64,000 bases of DNA from Diplolepis rosae (taxonomy: Eukaryota; Arthropoda; Insecta; Hymenoptera; Diplolepididae). The notes below the pieces were generated by a model. That model did no database searches, was not told the origin of the DNA, and was given only the letters and a program-made list of their open reading frames with translations. Position numbers and translations under genes: made by a program. The DNA lies in contig JAPYXD010000742.1 in assembly GCA_030998225.1 (NCBI GenBank), forward strand, positions 5,828,001 through 5,892,000, given 5' to 3'. Shown here one piece after another: positions 1 to 10,735 of the stretch; positions within the stretch are counted from its first letter, which is position 1; each line of letters opens with the position of its first letter.

Positions 1-244
1 AGTGGCGAGGAAAGAAAAATGACAACGTGCCCCGTCTTCGCTCCCTACCCGATTCACACCGACAGGCAGGCTGAGATTGTGAGACACGGCGTCGGTTTCA
101 GATCTGGGATCACTGCCTTAGCCTTTAGTTAAAACATTGAAAATGGTATATGAAGGGGGGGGGGGGGGGAGGTTAAGATATTTGTTCAAGAAACTATACT
201 ATGTTTCACCTAAGACTATGCATTCTAGAAGAGAAGCTCATAAC
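1..244. other. Unassigned left flank with a G15 run
   Basis: No gene is recognised here. The only distinctive feature is an uninterrupted run of about 15 G at 155-169, unusual in this AT-rich window. The first 110 bases are GC-richer and may belong to a repeat that starts outside the window. Confidence 0.4.
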
Positions 245-515
245 ATAAACTTAAACCGCATCCTTAATTAATTCTGTGACACACGCTTGATCGAGACAAT
301 CAGCCCTCTGCAACTTAAAACTAAAAGTGGGCTGACTCAAAGATATTATAAGCCTAGATGCGGTGCAGGCCTAGTTCCCCGCGGAGATTATAGACGGCGC
401 GTCCGGCGAAAATGTTCAGGTCCCCTCGTACACCTCTGCCCAACGATTTGGCCCATCGAAGTAGTACGCCAACTAAACCTTAGGAGCGCTGTCCACAACT
501 CTCCCAGTACCCCTC
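245..515 (-). mobile_element. Possible 3'-terminal scrap of a non-LTR retroelement
   Basis: This GC-rich patch stands out from its AT-rich surroundings. Bases 338-369 match 22,131-22,162 in the opposite orientation over 32 bases with one difference, so it is a dispersed repeat. On the minus strand it looks like an untranslated 3' region of an R1-type element (no reading frame with recognisable domains). The 124-codon plus-strand frame at 287-661 has no recognisable domain and is not called as a gene. Confidence 0.3.
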
Positions 516-750
516 AATCCTCTCGAATACCAATAAGCTTACATTTGCTTAAGCTGTATAAATTGAAAATGTTCAAGTCCAGTGATAAAGCGCAAGATAT
601 GATGTTGAACATTTGGGCGTATAATATGATGAGTTTGATTTTGAATTTTTTATTGATATAATATCAGAAGCTTATTGGTAGTCATTATACATTAATTAAT
701 TAATTATAATATTAAATTATAATTAATTATTAAATATTATATTATAATTA
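516..750. other. AT-rich spacer
   Basis: Low-complexity sequence made of short TTAAT/ATAAT units, strongest at 690-750. No gene seen. Confidence 0.6.
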
Positions 751-853
751 TTTTTTTTTTTTTTTTTTTTTTTTTTTTGGTGAGGAGGAAAAATGGCAAA
801 ATCTTTTATAGACGTTGTACAGGACTCTCCTAGGACGGGTCTAGGCATACCTG

Positions 854-1316
854 TTAAAACCAAAAACCCCCTCTCTCGAACCAATCATATGTTCCGATCA
901 CCTCTTTGAGAATTTCGTTCGGCACTCCGTCGGTCCCCAGCGCTGTCCTTGCCTTGAGCCTTCCACCCACTCTCTTTAGTTCCTCGAGAGTGAAGAGTTC
1001 CTCGCGCCGGACCACGCAGGAACTTCGGTCCTGCCTTTGGAACGGCTCCACGTGTGAAAACACGTTTCGCACAATATACTGGACTTGATCGTGATTGTCC
1101 AGGCCCGGGGTCTTTCTTCTAGTCACCAATTTCTTGGTGAATATTTTGAAGGCGAGACCCCATGGGTCCTTCTCGACCTCTCCGATCAAGTCTCTCCAGC
1201 ATTGAAGTCGGCTTTTCTTTATGCCTCGCCTCAAATCTACTTTCGCCCATTACCATGCCTCGTGCAGCAGAAGATCGCCTTTTGAGCGAGTGAATCTCCA
1301 CCGCGCTGCGAGGCAT
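854..1316 (-). pseudogene. ORF2 reverse transcriptase N-terminal fragment
   Basis: After a frameshift from the endonuclease frame, minus-strand codons give the linker and first reverse-transcriptase motif: CWRDLIGEVEKDPWGLAFKI and later TALGTDGVPNEILKEV, the block that opens the RT domain in R1-type elements. The domain stops near 888; the fingers/palm including the catalytic YADD-type motif is absent because of an internal deletion that joins directly to the 3' end and poly(A). The reading is split over two frames (1119-1316 and 854-1234). Confidence 0.8.
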
Positions 1317-2293
1317 TCTCGACGTAGGGTGGCCAACTGGTCATTCCACCAGTACATCGAGCCCCTGGCTTGCCTGCGCTTGCGGCGGGGCATCGAGTAG
1401 TCACAAGCTGCGACAACCTTTTGCCTCGCCGATCGCACAGTGTCCTCCAACGACCCAGCAGGCTCGACCCAACCAAGCTCATCGATGAGCCTGGTCGTTT
1501 CGAGATGGACTTTAAGCCTCCCCCTGCAGAGCCGTCTCGCGTTCCAGGAGGGGCTCCTCCCTTCACTGCCCCTATCCTTATCCACTGCTTGGCGCCCTTG
1601 TTCTAGATTGAACTCGATGCACTGGTGGTCACTCAAGGTTGTCTCCTCGAGAACCGACCAGCCGCCTATCCTTGAGGCGAGGCGAGGCGCGGCAATTGTG
1701 AGGTCAATTATTGACCCCCCCGCTCCTCGTCTGAACGTAAACTCTTTACCCTGATTTAGGACCATCAGGTCATTCCTAGCGACCATCTCGCCGAACAAGA
1801 TTCCCCTCCTGTCTAGACGGGCCTCACCCCATTCGGGCGACTTACTATCAAAGTCACCCCCTATGAGGGATCGCCCGATAGCCTCACGGAGGCTTTCCTC
1901 GAGAAGGAGGATCTGGGTCTCAAAGACATCGAAGGGATCGCCGGGGGAGAAGTAGCAGCTGTACACACGCACACCCGCCACCTTCACTCAAACGAACCCC
2001 GCGTCGGTCTCCAGGAAGTCCCCGACGCCCAAATCAGGGTTACAAACAAGGATGCCGGCCCTCCTTGATGCATCCTGATACCAAGCAGAATTTTCGGACC
2101 ACTTGTACTGCTCACTAATGAGCAGCACATCGGCCCCCCTCTCCCTGGCAGTCTGTATCAGGAGGTCCTGGGCATCCTTCCCCCTTCCGAGGTTGAGCTG
2201 CAGGAACTTCATTTCCTGCCTCTCAACCTCCGAAGCTCTTCCCGGAAGAACGGGCAGGAGCCACTCCCTGACACATGGGCGAAACCATTCCAA
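1250..2293 (-). pseudogene. ORF2 endonuclease domain (R1-type), one in-frame stop
   Basis: Apurinic/apyrimidinic-like endonuclease that nicks target DNA to prime reverse transcription. The frame likely starts at the Met near 2,212 (MKFLQLNLGRGKDAQ), followed by LLISEQYK, GGDFDSKSPEWG, IDLTIAA and LSDHQCIEF, matching the N, E, D and SDH motifs of this fold. A TGA at 1988-1990 interrupts the frame between GFV and VKVAGV; the frame is otherwise continuous across it. The usual Asn in GGDFN is Asp here. The frame is lost near 1,250 where reading shifts into the next fragment. Confidence 0.85.
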
Positions 2294-2317
2294 CGCGTGC
2301 GCCCGGCAGGCCCACCG

Positions 2318-2542
2318 CTAGGGAAAAGCCCGTCTATAGGGCCCCCTTGACGGCCATCCTGACGGCGACAGCCCAACTGCTGGCAGAGTCCTTTCGGCTA
2401 CAACCGTTGGTGGGCTGCAGGACTCGTCTGCTCCGTGCATGGCCTCACACACTCCTCTGGGCGAGACGCTGCCCTCCCGCGAAACGCGCTTTCGGGTGTT
2501 GGGTGTGTTGCGTTCAGTGTCGCTGTAAATGTGTTGTGTCAT
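2318..2542 (-). pseudogene. ORF1 N-terminal fragment of the R1-type element
   Basis: A 74-codon reading frame at the 5' end of the element, starting MTQHIYSDTERN. Its position upstream of the endonuclease fits ORF1, the nucleic-acid-binding Gag-like protein of R1 elements. It is basic and Ser/Pro-rich but has no zinc knuckle; those normally lie at the ORF1 C-terminus, which would have been lost in the deletion that joins this piece to the ORF2 start around 2,300. Assignment rests on position, not on a recognised domain. Confidence 0.45.
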
Positions 2543-2590
2543 GTTGCTGTCTGTGTGCCCCCTCCTCCTTTCTCATAAATTATTAAATAA

Positions 2591-3199
2591 TTTATTAAAT
2601 TTTAATTAATTAATGAATAAATTTAAAAATCAAGTATTAAATTTTAATAAATAAATAAATTTTAATTTTAATCAATCATTTTAATAAATGAATATAAATA
2701 ATATTGAAACATATATCCACATTAGACTCCCTTTCTAGAAAGCTGAATTTCGGAATTATAAAAAATTAAAATAACAAGGATTGTCTAGTTTGTATGTTTA
2801 CTCTAATTTACAATCTGAATCAATTTCCTCAGCAAATAAGTACTTGTAATAATGTTCCTTCAAATTGAATTGAATTTATTGTTCATTATTTATATTTTTT
2901 CGTATTATGTACATAGAAATATATCCGGAACAGAATACAGGAGTACGTGAAAAAAATCCTGTACTGAAATAATAGTGATTCATACCTATAAATTTAAATG
3001 AATTTGGGTCAATATAATAGTAGAAATGTTATCAAACATGTCACTTTGAAATTCCTAATTAAAATTTTTAAATTTTTTGAAAATTAAAAATATTCAGAAC
3101 AAAATTAAGTATAACATTTTTAAATATAATTTCAATTTTATATAAAATTCATAATATTTTAATTCAATTTTTATCATTATACATACTATTTTCTTTAGG
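2591..3199. other. AT-rich intergenic DNA
   Basis: No gene seen. A short phrase around 3,000-3,020 (ATTTGGGTCAATATAATAG) recurs near 59,152, so part of this stretch is an old dispersed repeat. Confidence 0.5.
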
Positions 3200-3482
3200 T
3201 ACACGGAGAAACTCTTTATATCAACTTCTACTATAGTATTTTTCAATTTAGGGAAAAACGTATCACTCTAAGACCTTTTGTCATAAAAAATACTAAACTG
3301 TAGGAGAATGATATAAAACTATAGCATAGTTCATAACAAATTTTAATATAATTCAGACTAAAGTTTCATATCATTCTTCTAAAGTTTAGTATTTTTTTTG
3401 ACAAAAAGTATTAGAGTGATACGTTTTACACTAAATTGAAAAATACTTTAGTAAAAATTGATATAAAAAGTTTTTTTGTGTA
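3200..3482. mobile_element. TA-flanked foldback MITE, copy 1
   Basis: Terminal inverted repeats of about 125 bp begin CACGGAGAAACT and end in the imperfect complement AGTTTTTTTGTG, leaving a short centre. TA dinucleotides sit at both junctions (3200-3201 and 3481-3482), which is what Tc1/mariner-type integration leaves. No protein is encoded. A second copy lies at 58,221-58,500. Confidence 0.75.
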
Positions 3483-3593
3483 CTATGCTATTAATTGAAA
3501 GTGCAAGTCGTACTGACCTTTGGTCTTAAATACTGGTTTATTGTTGGAAAAGATTGACTTTCTAGTCGAAAATGATAAAGTTAATATGAAGCT

Positions 3594-3628
3594 GACATTT
3601 TGGCTCAAATCGGAGCCCTTATTGGTGA
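3594..3628 (-). ncRNA. Decayed hammerhead-like core, left tip
   Basis: On the minus strand the sequence reads CCAATAAGGGCTCCGATTTGAGCCAAAATG: the stem GGCTC/GAGCC is perfect but the conserved CTGATGA and GAAA boxes are each mutated, so it should not be active. Confidence 0.35.
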
Positions 3629-4022
3629 TTTTTATTAAAACCTGTTAAAACCTATAAATACACAGAAAATGTGGGAAGCTGAATTGAGAATTTCTTGGAA
3701 TGAAATATTTTAGATTTGAAAAGACGTAGCTTTTTTACATGGTAAATATATTATATATTTGAAAACGAAAGGCTTGAATATAAAACAATCCTAAAAACAT
3801 TTTTTTCAAGAAAAATATTTCAAAGAAATTCTTTACGTGACATTTTTTGCACGGCAAATTGAGTATGTATTGAATGGGTGTAAAATACATGATTTATATT
3901 TCTTGGAATAAGTATACTTAGTAAATCCCAAAAACAAACTATTACAATTGTCATATAAAAAAGTTACGTCAATTTAACAACCGAATTTTTCTGTATATTT
4001 CCATAATTTAATAAAAAAAACC

Positions 4023-4051
4023 GTGATGAGGGTTCCGATCTAAGCTGAAAT
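4023..4051 (+). ncRNA. Decayed hammerhead-like core, right tip
   Basis: GTGATGAG-GGTTC-CGATCT-AAGCT-GAAAT keeps the TGATGA box and GAAA with a weakened stem; the leading C of CTGATGA is G. Counterpart of 3,594-3,628 in inverted orientation. Confidence 0.4.
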
Positions 4052-4080
4052 GTCATATTGATATTAATTTTATCATTTAT

Positions 4081-4545
4081 GGACCTCCAAGCAAATATTT
4101 TCCAAAAATATACTACTATTAATTTCTACTTATATCTCAATATGGTATTCAAATTAATCGATTAATTATAAAAAAAATACAATAATAGAAAAATATTTTT
4201 TAAACCCTTTTACAGACAATTTCAAAACAGCATTTGAGAAGAGATATCAAAACATTGAAATAAGATTATAATCTTAGAAATTATAGACTTTTTATACCTT
4301 TGTAAAAAACAAGATTCAGATATACTTTCAACTTAAAATTTTCGCATAAAATGTCTTATTTTTTTATATATTTTTATATATATTATATTATATATAGAGT
4401 ATAGAACAGAACTTAAAATTATTAGCAAGCATATTCCGCTCAAAAATGCAACAAATAGCATCTATGTGACAAATTTCATTATACAGAAATTCTCGATGAA
4501 ATAATCAATGAAAAAAGTTCGTCAAAATATCTCTGTTTAAATATT
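4081..4545. other. AT-rich intergenic DNA up to the LTR element
   Basis: No gene seen; homopolymer-rich. The four bases TATT at 4542-4545 are the target-site duplication of the LTR element that follows. Confidence 0.5.
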
Positions 4546-5397
4546 TGTTACGTCACAAATACGTAAATACTTACTTTGATCGAAGATTCCTCGTTTTAAG
4601 TTAGGATCAAATGATCCTCGCTTAGGGATGAGGATAAGTCAATGAAAGACACAATGATTATGAAAATAATACAAATTGAATTTATTTTACTGGTTAAAAT
4701 TTCCGGATATGCATTCGTTAAGACAATTCTTATATAATGTAGGCACAGGCTGGTTGGTACGTAGGTGAGAAAGAGACAAAGAATAAAGATAGAGAGAGAG
4801 AGGTTCTGTACCTTTATGATTCGTAAGTTGTGTTGAGGTTTAATCCACACGGCGGTGAGTTGTAAGTACGGGATCCCCACAGGTGTATTCCAAGTGTGTG
4901 AGAGAGAGACGGAGTTATAGGCCGCACAGTTATATTCCGTAAAGGGCGGTGATTCAAATTTACGACACTGTTCGAAGATCTTTACAAGATCTATTCAAGT
5001 CTACGATGACTTTTACGACTCCCGAACTTGGATTTGAAATTGTACCGGTCGAATTTTATTAATCTCAAACTCAGAGATTTTCGAAGTTAAATTGAAATGC
5101 TGCACTGGACTATTGTCGCGAGACCGGTTATAAATCCGAAGGAAAATTTAAGTGTCGAATTAGACGAAGAATTTACTGACTGCTTTCTCTTGGTGTGGGC
5201 CTCTTTTATATTTTTTCATACAAATTGACGGTCAGCGAAAATCGTGACGTAGTCATATCTTCTTAGAGGAGAAGGGGCCAATACTGCTCACTACTTCCCC
5301 TACTCCCTATTCCCCTTTATCGATTTTCTCATAGATTTCTTAACTCAATCTAGCCTGTGTGTATTATATACATTCAAATACGTCGCGGGACGTGACA
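4546..5397 (-). repeat. 3' LTR of Gypsy element 1
   Basis: 852 bp, ends TG...CA, same length as the partner. Differences from the 5' LTR include positions in ATATGCATTC, ATAATGTAGG, GGCCAATACT, TCACTACTTC and ATCTAGCCTG. The 94-codon frame seen in both LTRs is a by-product of the repeat, not a gene. Confidence 0.95.
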
Positions 5398-5409
5398 CCT
5401 CCCCCCTCA
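5398..5409 (-). promoter_or_regulatory. Polypurine tract of Gypsy element 1
   Basis: Minus-strand CTGAGGGGGGAGG directly abuts the first base of the 3' LTR. This is where plus-strand DNA synthesis is primed during reverse transcription. Confidence 0.85.
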
Positions 5410-6993
5410 GTTCGAGCGCGGGGAGTTAACGATCCGCGATCGAAACTTCGGTAGAAGAATACATTTTTAATCCAAGGTGCTTACTCAATCTAGTACATAT
5501 TTTCAATTTAATTTGCTAATTTATAACATAAAAATTTTGTTTATACATAATTATAGGAATTGACATTTTCAATTATTGTTGCGAATTAAAAATTTATATC
5601 AAGTTTTACATAAATGCATAGTAATAACGGAGGATACAAGTCTGGAAATATTACAATCATTGATTACATATGTAATAGTGGTGATTAGGTAATTTAACAA
5701 TTTTTTCTTTGATTGATAATAACTATTTAAACTTACAACATGATGATTGTTGATAAAAAGAAGATTAAAAATTGTAAAATTTCATCGATTAGATATAAAA
5801 TAGTAAAGAGCAATTTACAAGTATTACGATGGTTGATGTATACATTAGTAAAAAGAGAAATTGACATATATAATATTAATAATATAGATTAAAAATAATA
5901 TTTAGATCGTTGATAACATATATTAATTAATAGACGTTGTAACTTGGTACATTGAAGGGAAAAAACTTGGTTAAGTCTAAAATTGATTTCTTCAAAACAT
6001 GGCATAGCTATTGCTTATTATTACTTTTACATGTTTCTAAAAATTAATTTCATGAATTTCAATTTCATTGGTGTATTATTAAATGAATAAAATAATCATA
6101 AGAAAAACAATTTTACATAATCACAGGGTAGTAGATTTTCCTACAATTCTTGTACTTTTAATTGTTTTTCTAATCTTTCTTGTAAAATTAATAGAGTTAT
6201 TTGTGCATGAAACATATGAAGAATAGTAATTATTCAATTTGTTATTGTTGCACATTAATTTCTTTTGGAAAAGCAATTTTTACATTAACAATTTTGTAAC
6301 GTCATCGCATAGTATACATTTACAGACTCAATATTTGTAGAAACTGTTCTTCCAATAGGATGGGAATCAAGAAAAGTTCCCTTGATGGAAGAAAAAACAA
6401 AATTGAAATTATATTTATGATGGCACCGATTAAGAAGTGCTTATTTATTCTTGTCAGAAAAAGACTTTTTTTTCATCCAAAAAAGAAGAAAAATACAAAT
6501 ATTTCTATATTTTTCTTCAAGTGATAAAATATAATGTTGACTCGAATGAAAACTAGCATTTGTCTTTCTAAAAAGGTTATTAGCTTGTTTTTTTTGAAAG
6601 GTTGGTGAACAAAAATAAAATTGATTAAATTAAATGCAAAGAAATTACACATAAGAATTTTAATGAAATATAATTTCTTTGTGATGATATTGGATTATTA
6701 GTTTTTGCTGAACAGAAGAGAAAAGTTAAACATTTTTGATTAATTTGATAGATACTTGCTAGTTTGAGAAGTTTAATTTACTCTGAAAAAAAAAGACACG
6801 AAATATATTGAAATTTTTTGATTGGTATTTGAAGGTACAGTGAGCTTCTCGAATCTCTGAAATAGAAAAAATAAGATTAAAATAAAATTTCAAAAGATCT
6901 TTTGTTTAAAACATTTCCTAGTTTAGTTATTCTAAACGCTTTGGTTGTATGCAAAGTTTATATTATTTTAGGTTTGGATTCAAATTCAGTTAA
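5410..6993 (-). other. Region between pol and 3' LTR, no env
   Basis: About 1.6 kb of AT-rich sequence after the integrase stop. No reading frame resembling an envelope protein and no frame longer than about 60 codons. Either an untranslated 3' region or a fully decayed extra gene. Confidence 0.6.
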
Positions 6994-8218
6994 TCAATTT
7001 TGTATATTCATGTGCGATCTTTTTATTCGATTGATGTGAACTACTGTCGGTTTTCCTTTTACGTTGATTTTTACATTTCCTTTTCCTAGTACATCTAAAA
7101 TTTCGTGAGGTCCTGTGTATTGATTATCCAGCTTTTTAATTTTTCCTCCTTTTAATAAAAATACGTTGTCTCCAATTTTTACTTCTAAAGAATTAATTTT
7201 TTTATCATAATATATTTTCGATTTTTCTTTTGCTGAAATAAGATTCTCTCTTGCTTGGGTTCGCATTTCGTGTAGTTAAGTTACGAAATTAATTAAATAA
7301 TCATCATACGTTTGTAATTTTTCTTGTTGTGATAAAGGTTCGCTGGAAGGTTCACGAGCTAATTTACCAAAAACCAATTCATAGGGTGTGCATTTTGTGC
7401 CTTCATGTACACTAGTATTATACGAGAACATTGCTAGTTCAAGCCAATCATCCCATTCTGAATTTTTTGCAACAAATTGTTTGAGATATTCTCCTAAAAC
7501 ATGATGTGAACGTTCTAATGATCCGATTGATTGAGGGTGAAAAGCTGTGGTACAAAATTGTTTAATTCTAAAACGTTTTGCCAATCTTTTTAATAAATTA
7601 CTTAAAAAATCTCTGCCTTGGTCAGTAAGTACTCCTTTTGGTGATCCAAATATGCAACTAAATTTTTTCACAAAAGCATCTACTATTGTACTAGCTTGGT
7701 GATTAGGAAGAGGTATTGCTAAAGAATATTTGGTAAAATTGTCTTGTATCGTTAGAATATATAGGTTACCGGATTTTGTTTCAGTTAGTGGACCAACAAT
7801 GTCCATTGATATTTTTTCAAAAGCAGTAGTGGGTGTGTCTGTGATTACCATAGGATTTTTTGTTTTGACTGATTAATTTTTTCAGTTGACATTGTAAACA
7901 GCCTTGAATATATTTTTGAATGTCTACTTTCATATTTTCCCAAAAAAAATTTTGGCGAATTCGGCTATAAGTTTTTGTAACGCCTTTATGGCCTCCTAAT
8001 GCCGACGAATGAGCTTCTTCAATTAAATGAGTTCGTTGTTCCTTTGTTGGATATTGCGTTATTCCATTGCAAACTATAATTTTTGTAGTTGAATTTGAAA
8101 AAATTGAATTGAAAATTGATTTCACTTCTTCCCAAGGTATATGATTAATTCTGAAAGTTTTTGAAATACTAATAGATCGTAATTTAAATTTTTGAGATAA
8201 TTCATGTAATGAATGAAT
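6994..8218 (-). pseudogene. Integrase of Gypsy element 1 (broken)
   Basis: DDE integrase that inserts the element's cDNA. The zinc-binding HHCC domain is read at 7,850-8,125 (EAHSSALGGHKG ... CLQCQLKK); the catalytic core is at 7,276-7,851, with SMDIVGPL, TDQGRDF and HPQSIGSLERSH giving the D, D and E residues; the C-terminal domain (VGDNVFLLKGGKIKKL-like, GPHEI) lies at 6,994-7,266. Breaks: a frameshift near 7,850, an in-frame stop just after LINFVT at 7,276, and stops at about 8,220-8,227. No single product could fold. Confidence 0.93.
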
Positions 8219-8224
8219 TCATAA

Positions 8225-9650
8225 TTATATATTATTTAAAGTTTCAGATAAATTATCTTTAGTTTCTTCTTCAATTGGAAGTGCAAAATGGTAGTAGTTT
8301 CCTTTTTTAATCTCTTTTGCTATCCCCTTTTGTAAATTTTTAAATTTTGGTAAAGTTTCACGTTTTTCTAAAGTTTTTGATCCGTTGTCGCGAGGAGTTC
8401 CATTTGCTGTAACAAAATATGCATAATTATCGTTTCGCATAGTTAATTGATCGCGACATTCAACTAAATTTTTCTTTGTTATAATTTTTTCTGTTTGAGA
8501 GTTTATAGGAGGAGGTTCTGGGGGTGGACGATTATAATTATCATGATCTTTATCGATTTTTTCAGGATTTATTTGAGATCTTCGGTTTAATCTCAAATTT
8601 TCTTCAAAATAAGGCTCTTCAAATTCTTCTTCCAATTTTTCTTCTTGGTTTTCTTCAAACTTCTCTTCAAAATTTTCCTCAAGATTGTCTTCAAAATTTT
8701 CTTCAAAATTCTGTTCGAAATTCTTTTCGAAATTGTCTTCAAGATCATCTTCAAAATTATCTTCCAAATTTTCTTCATAATTTTCTCCATCATTTTCTTC
8801 GTGTGAGGTTTCAATGTCGTTGATTTCATCTTCTGAGGTTGAAAAATAATTCTCACTTTCTTCGCTTTCAAATTCATTAATATTTTTTCGCTTCTTGGCA
8901 TTCTTCTTCATTTTGTTTTTTGCTTGAGCTTGTTTCAAATAATCTAAATAATCAGGATCAGAGTCGGAATCTGATTCTACTTGTGTTCGGTTTCCTTTTT
9001 GCATATTTATTTCTGGTAAATCATCTTCATATATTTGTTTTCTTGGTCTACCTCTCTTTCTTTTTGTTTGTGGGGGAATATTTTACAAATTTGTAAGTAG
9101 ATTTTTCCTTGGCCTACCTCGAGGTTTTTTCACAAGAGGTTTAGAAGAAAAATTTTTGTCTAATTTTTCTTGGATTTCATTTTGATTCAAATTTTTTGCT
9201 TTTTCTTGTTGTATTCTCTTTTGAGCTCTTGTGGTAATAGTTTTCCATGATAAATTTTCGTATTTTTTGGAAAACATTGGACTTAATAAACATAATGTCA
9301 TAAAATTAAGTTTTGAAGCCATATTTTTGAATAAATTTGTGTATTTTAAAATGTTCTCACCAATTTCACTAAATGATTCTTCACTAAGGAATTCTTGTAA
9401 AAATTCTGGAAATTTTGAGTTAATATTCAATATTTGGGCTTCTGAAATTTCGCTAAAATGATCTGCGTCGTCTGGTACGATTCCTGGATTCAAGTTTCTT
9501 CGTTTTAAAGGTCTTAACTCATTTTTAGAGTTTTCTTGTTTATTTCTTGTAAAAGTTTTTTTGCAAAACGTTTTTTCTTGAGAAGTCATAAAGGTATCAT
9601 TGTCATCAACTTGTAAATATTTTAATTTCTCCTGGCTATCATCAATAGGG
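8225..9650 (-). pseudogene. RNase H-integrase tether with AT-hooks and acidic repeats
   Basis: In other Gypsy elements RNase H is joined to integrase by a short segment; here roughly 470 codons intervene. The first part follows NADALSRNPIDDS and ends in KKPRGRPRKN, an AT-hook (minor-groove DNA-binding motif). A TAA at 9083-9085 follows, and the same frame continues with a second AT-hook, KRGRPRKQ. Then comes a strongly acidic block (about 8,600-8,850) built of ENFEDN/ENLEEN-type repeats followed by a proline patch PPPEPPP. A stop at 8225-8227 ends it. Function unknown; DNA or chromatin tethering is an inference from the AT-hooks. Confidence 0.75.
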
Positions 9651-10380
9651 TTTCTTGAGAGAGCGTCTGCATTTACATTCATTTTTCCTGCTTTGTAAAT
9701 TACATCAATATCATATTCTGCGAGTTTTAATCTCCAACGTGATACTCGTGAACACGGGTCTTTAGAATTTTGAAACCAAATTAGAGGTTTGTGATCAGTC
9801 ACTAAAGTAAATTTTCTTCCATACAAATAAGGACGAAAATGAGTTACACAAAATATTATAGCAAGGGCTTCTTTTTCATATGTATCATATTTTTTCTCAG
9901 TATCACTTAGACTACGTGAAGCATATGCTATTGGTTTATCTTTACCTATTTTACCTTGTGATAAAATACCTCCTATTGCAAATCCTGAGGCATCTGTTGT
10001 GAGTATAAAGGGTTGAGAAAAATCAGGTCGTTGTAAAAGTGGTTCTTCACATAATTTTGCTTTTAAAATTTCGAAAGCTGCTTGTTGTTTTTCTGTCCAA
10101 TTAAAAGGTGTATCTTTTTTCAGAAGTTGATTTAAAGGACTTGCAATTTTTGAAAATCCGTCAATAAATCGTCTATAATATCCTGCTAAGCCTAAAAATT
10201 GTTTAACATTTTTCTGTGTTTTTGGGACTGGAAAGTTTTTTACAGCTATTATCTTTTTTGGATCTGGACGTACTCCATTTTTATCAATTATATGACCTAA
10301 ATATCCTACTTCAGGTCGTAAAAATTCGCATTTGTCTGGTTGTAAGTGAAGATTTGCTTTTCTAAGTCTTTCTGCTAAAT
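9640..10380 (-). pseudogene. RT connection and RNase H domains of Gypsy element 1
   Basis: RNase H removes the RNA strand during reverse transcription. Text from YLGHII and FLGLAGYYRRFIDGF through LTTDASGFAIGG and TLVTDHKPLIWF to NADALSRNPID is one continuous minus-strand frame. The catalytic Asp of TTDAS and the downstream Glu/Asp positions look intact. At its upstream edge (about 10,380) it is fused, after a deletion, to the RT fingers. Confidence 0.9.
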
Positions 10381-10735
10381 TGTTGAATTATGTGAGTCTT
10401 TTAGGTTCATTTTTATATGGTGAAAACCGGTAGCTAAATCAAACACTGAAAAATATTTTGCTGACCCTAGAGAATCAAGTATATCGTTTATATTAGGTAG
10501 AGGATACGAATCGCCAATTGTTTTTTCATTTAATTTACGAAAATCAAGAACCATTCTCCATTTTATTTTTCCTTGGGAGTCAGGTTTTTTAGGAACTATC
10601 CACACTGGAGTGTTATATGGTGATTGTGAGGGCTTGATTATTTTTATTTTTTTAATAATTCATCGACTTGTCTTGTAATTTCTTCCTTGTGAACTGCGGG
10701 AAATCTATATTGTCTTGAAAAAATTGGAGCGTCAT
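10381..10735 (-). pseudogene. RT fingers/palm fragment lacking the catalytic YXDD
   Basis: VWIVPKKPDSQGKIKWRMV through YFSVFDLATGFHHIKM is the RT domain up to motif A (Asp of VFDLATG). The sequence then jumps from LKDSH to text equivalent to just after the active-site loop (FNNLAERLRKANLHLQ). The missing part, roughly 60-70 residues, contains the YXDD catalytic motif, so the RT is irreversibly dead. A frameshift with two stops lies at about 10,645-10,655 just upstream. Confidence 0.9.

Larger units (their letters stand above)
751..2590 (-). mobile_element. Internally deleted R1-clade non-LTR retrotransposon
   Basis: A T28 run at 751-778 is the poly(A) tail of an element on the minus strand. 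Reading inward on that strand come a short 3' end, the first part of a reverse transcriptase domain, a complete-looking apurinic endonuclease domain, a piece of ORF1 and a GC-rich 5' region ending near 2590. Most of ORF1 and nearly all of the reverse transcriptase are missing, so the copy is dead and shows two internal deletions. Endonuclease text typical of R1/TRAS/SART-type elements supports the clade; the exact family cannot be named. The element is much GC-richer than its surroundings. Confidence 0.85.
3569..4080. mobile_element. Degenerate Penelope-type foldback with hammerhead-like tips
   Basis: The left end (3,569-3,690) and right end (about 3,960-4,080) are imperfect inverted repeats: AATGATAAAGTTAATATGAA versus its complement at 4,05x-4,078. 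Both contain remnants of a core CTGATGAGGGCTCCGATCT-GAGCC-GAAAT near the tip, and the right flank ATTTATGGACC is shared with the Penelope element at 49.2-53.9 kb. No coding sequence remains in the 270-bp middle. Confidence 0.6.

Noticed and set aside
245..515. Ribosomal RNA gene fragment
   Set aside because: GC-rich and structured-looking, but no recognisable conserved 18S or 28S block.
287..661. 124-codon plus-strand frame
   Set aside because: No domain, lies over a dispersed repeat fragment and AT-rich DNA, and ends in low complexity.
4596..4880. 94-codon frame present in both LTRs of element 1
   Set aside because: Lies in the LTR on the same strand but hydrophobic low-information sequence with no domain; present twice only because LTRs are duplicated.
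5410..6993. Envelope gene in Gypsy element 1
   Set aside because: No frame with signal peptide, cleavage site or membrane anchor; only short AT-driven frames.
8524..8823. Plus-strand Leu/Gln/Asn-rich frame
   Set aside because: Shadow of the acidic repeat array on the opposite strand.
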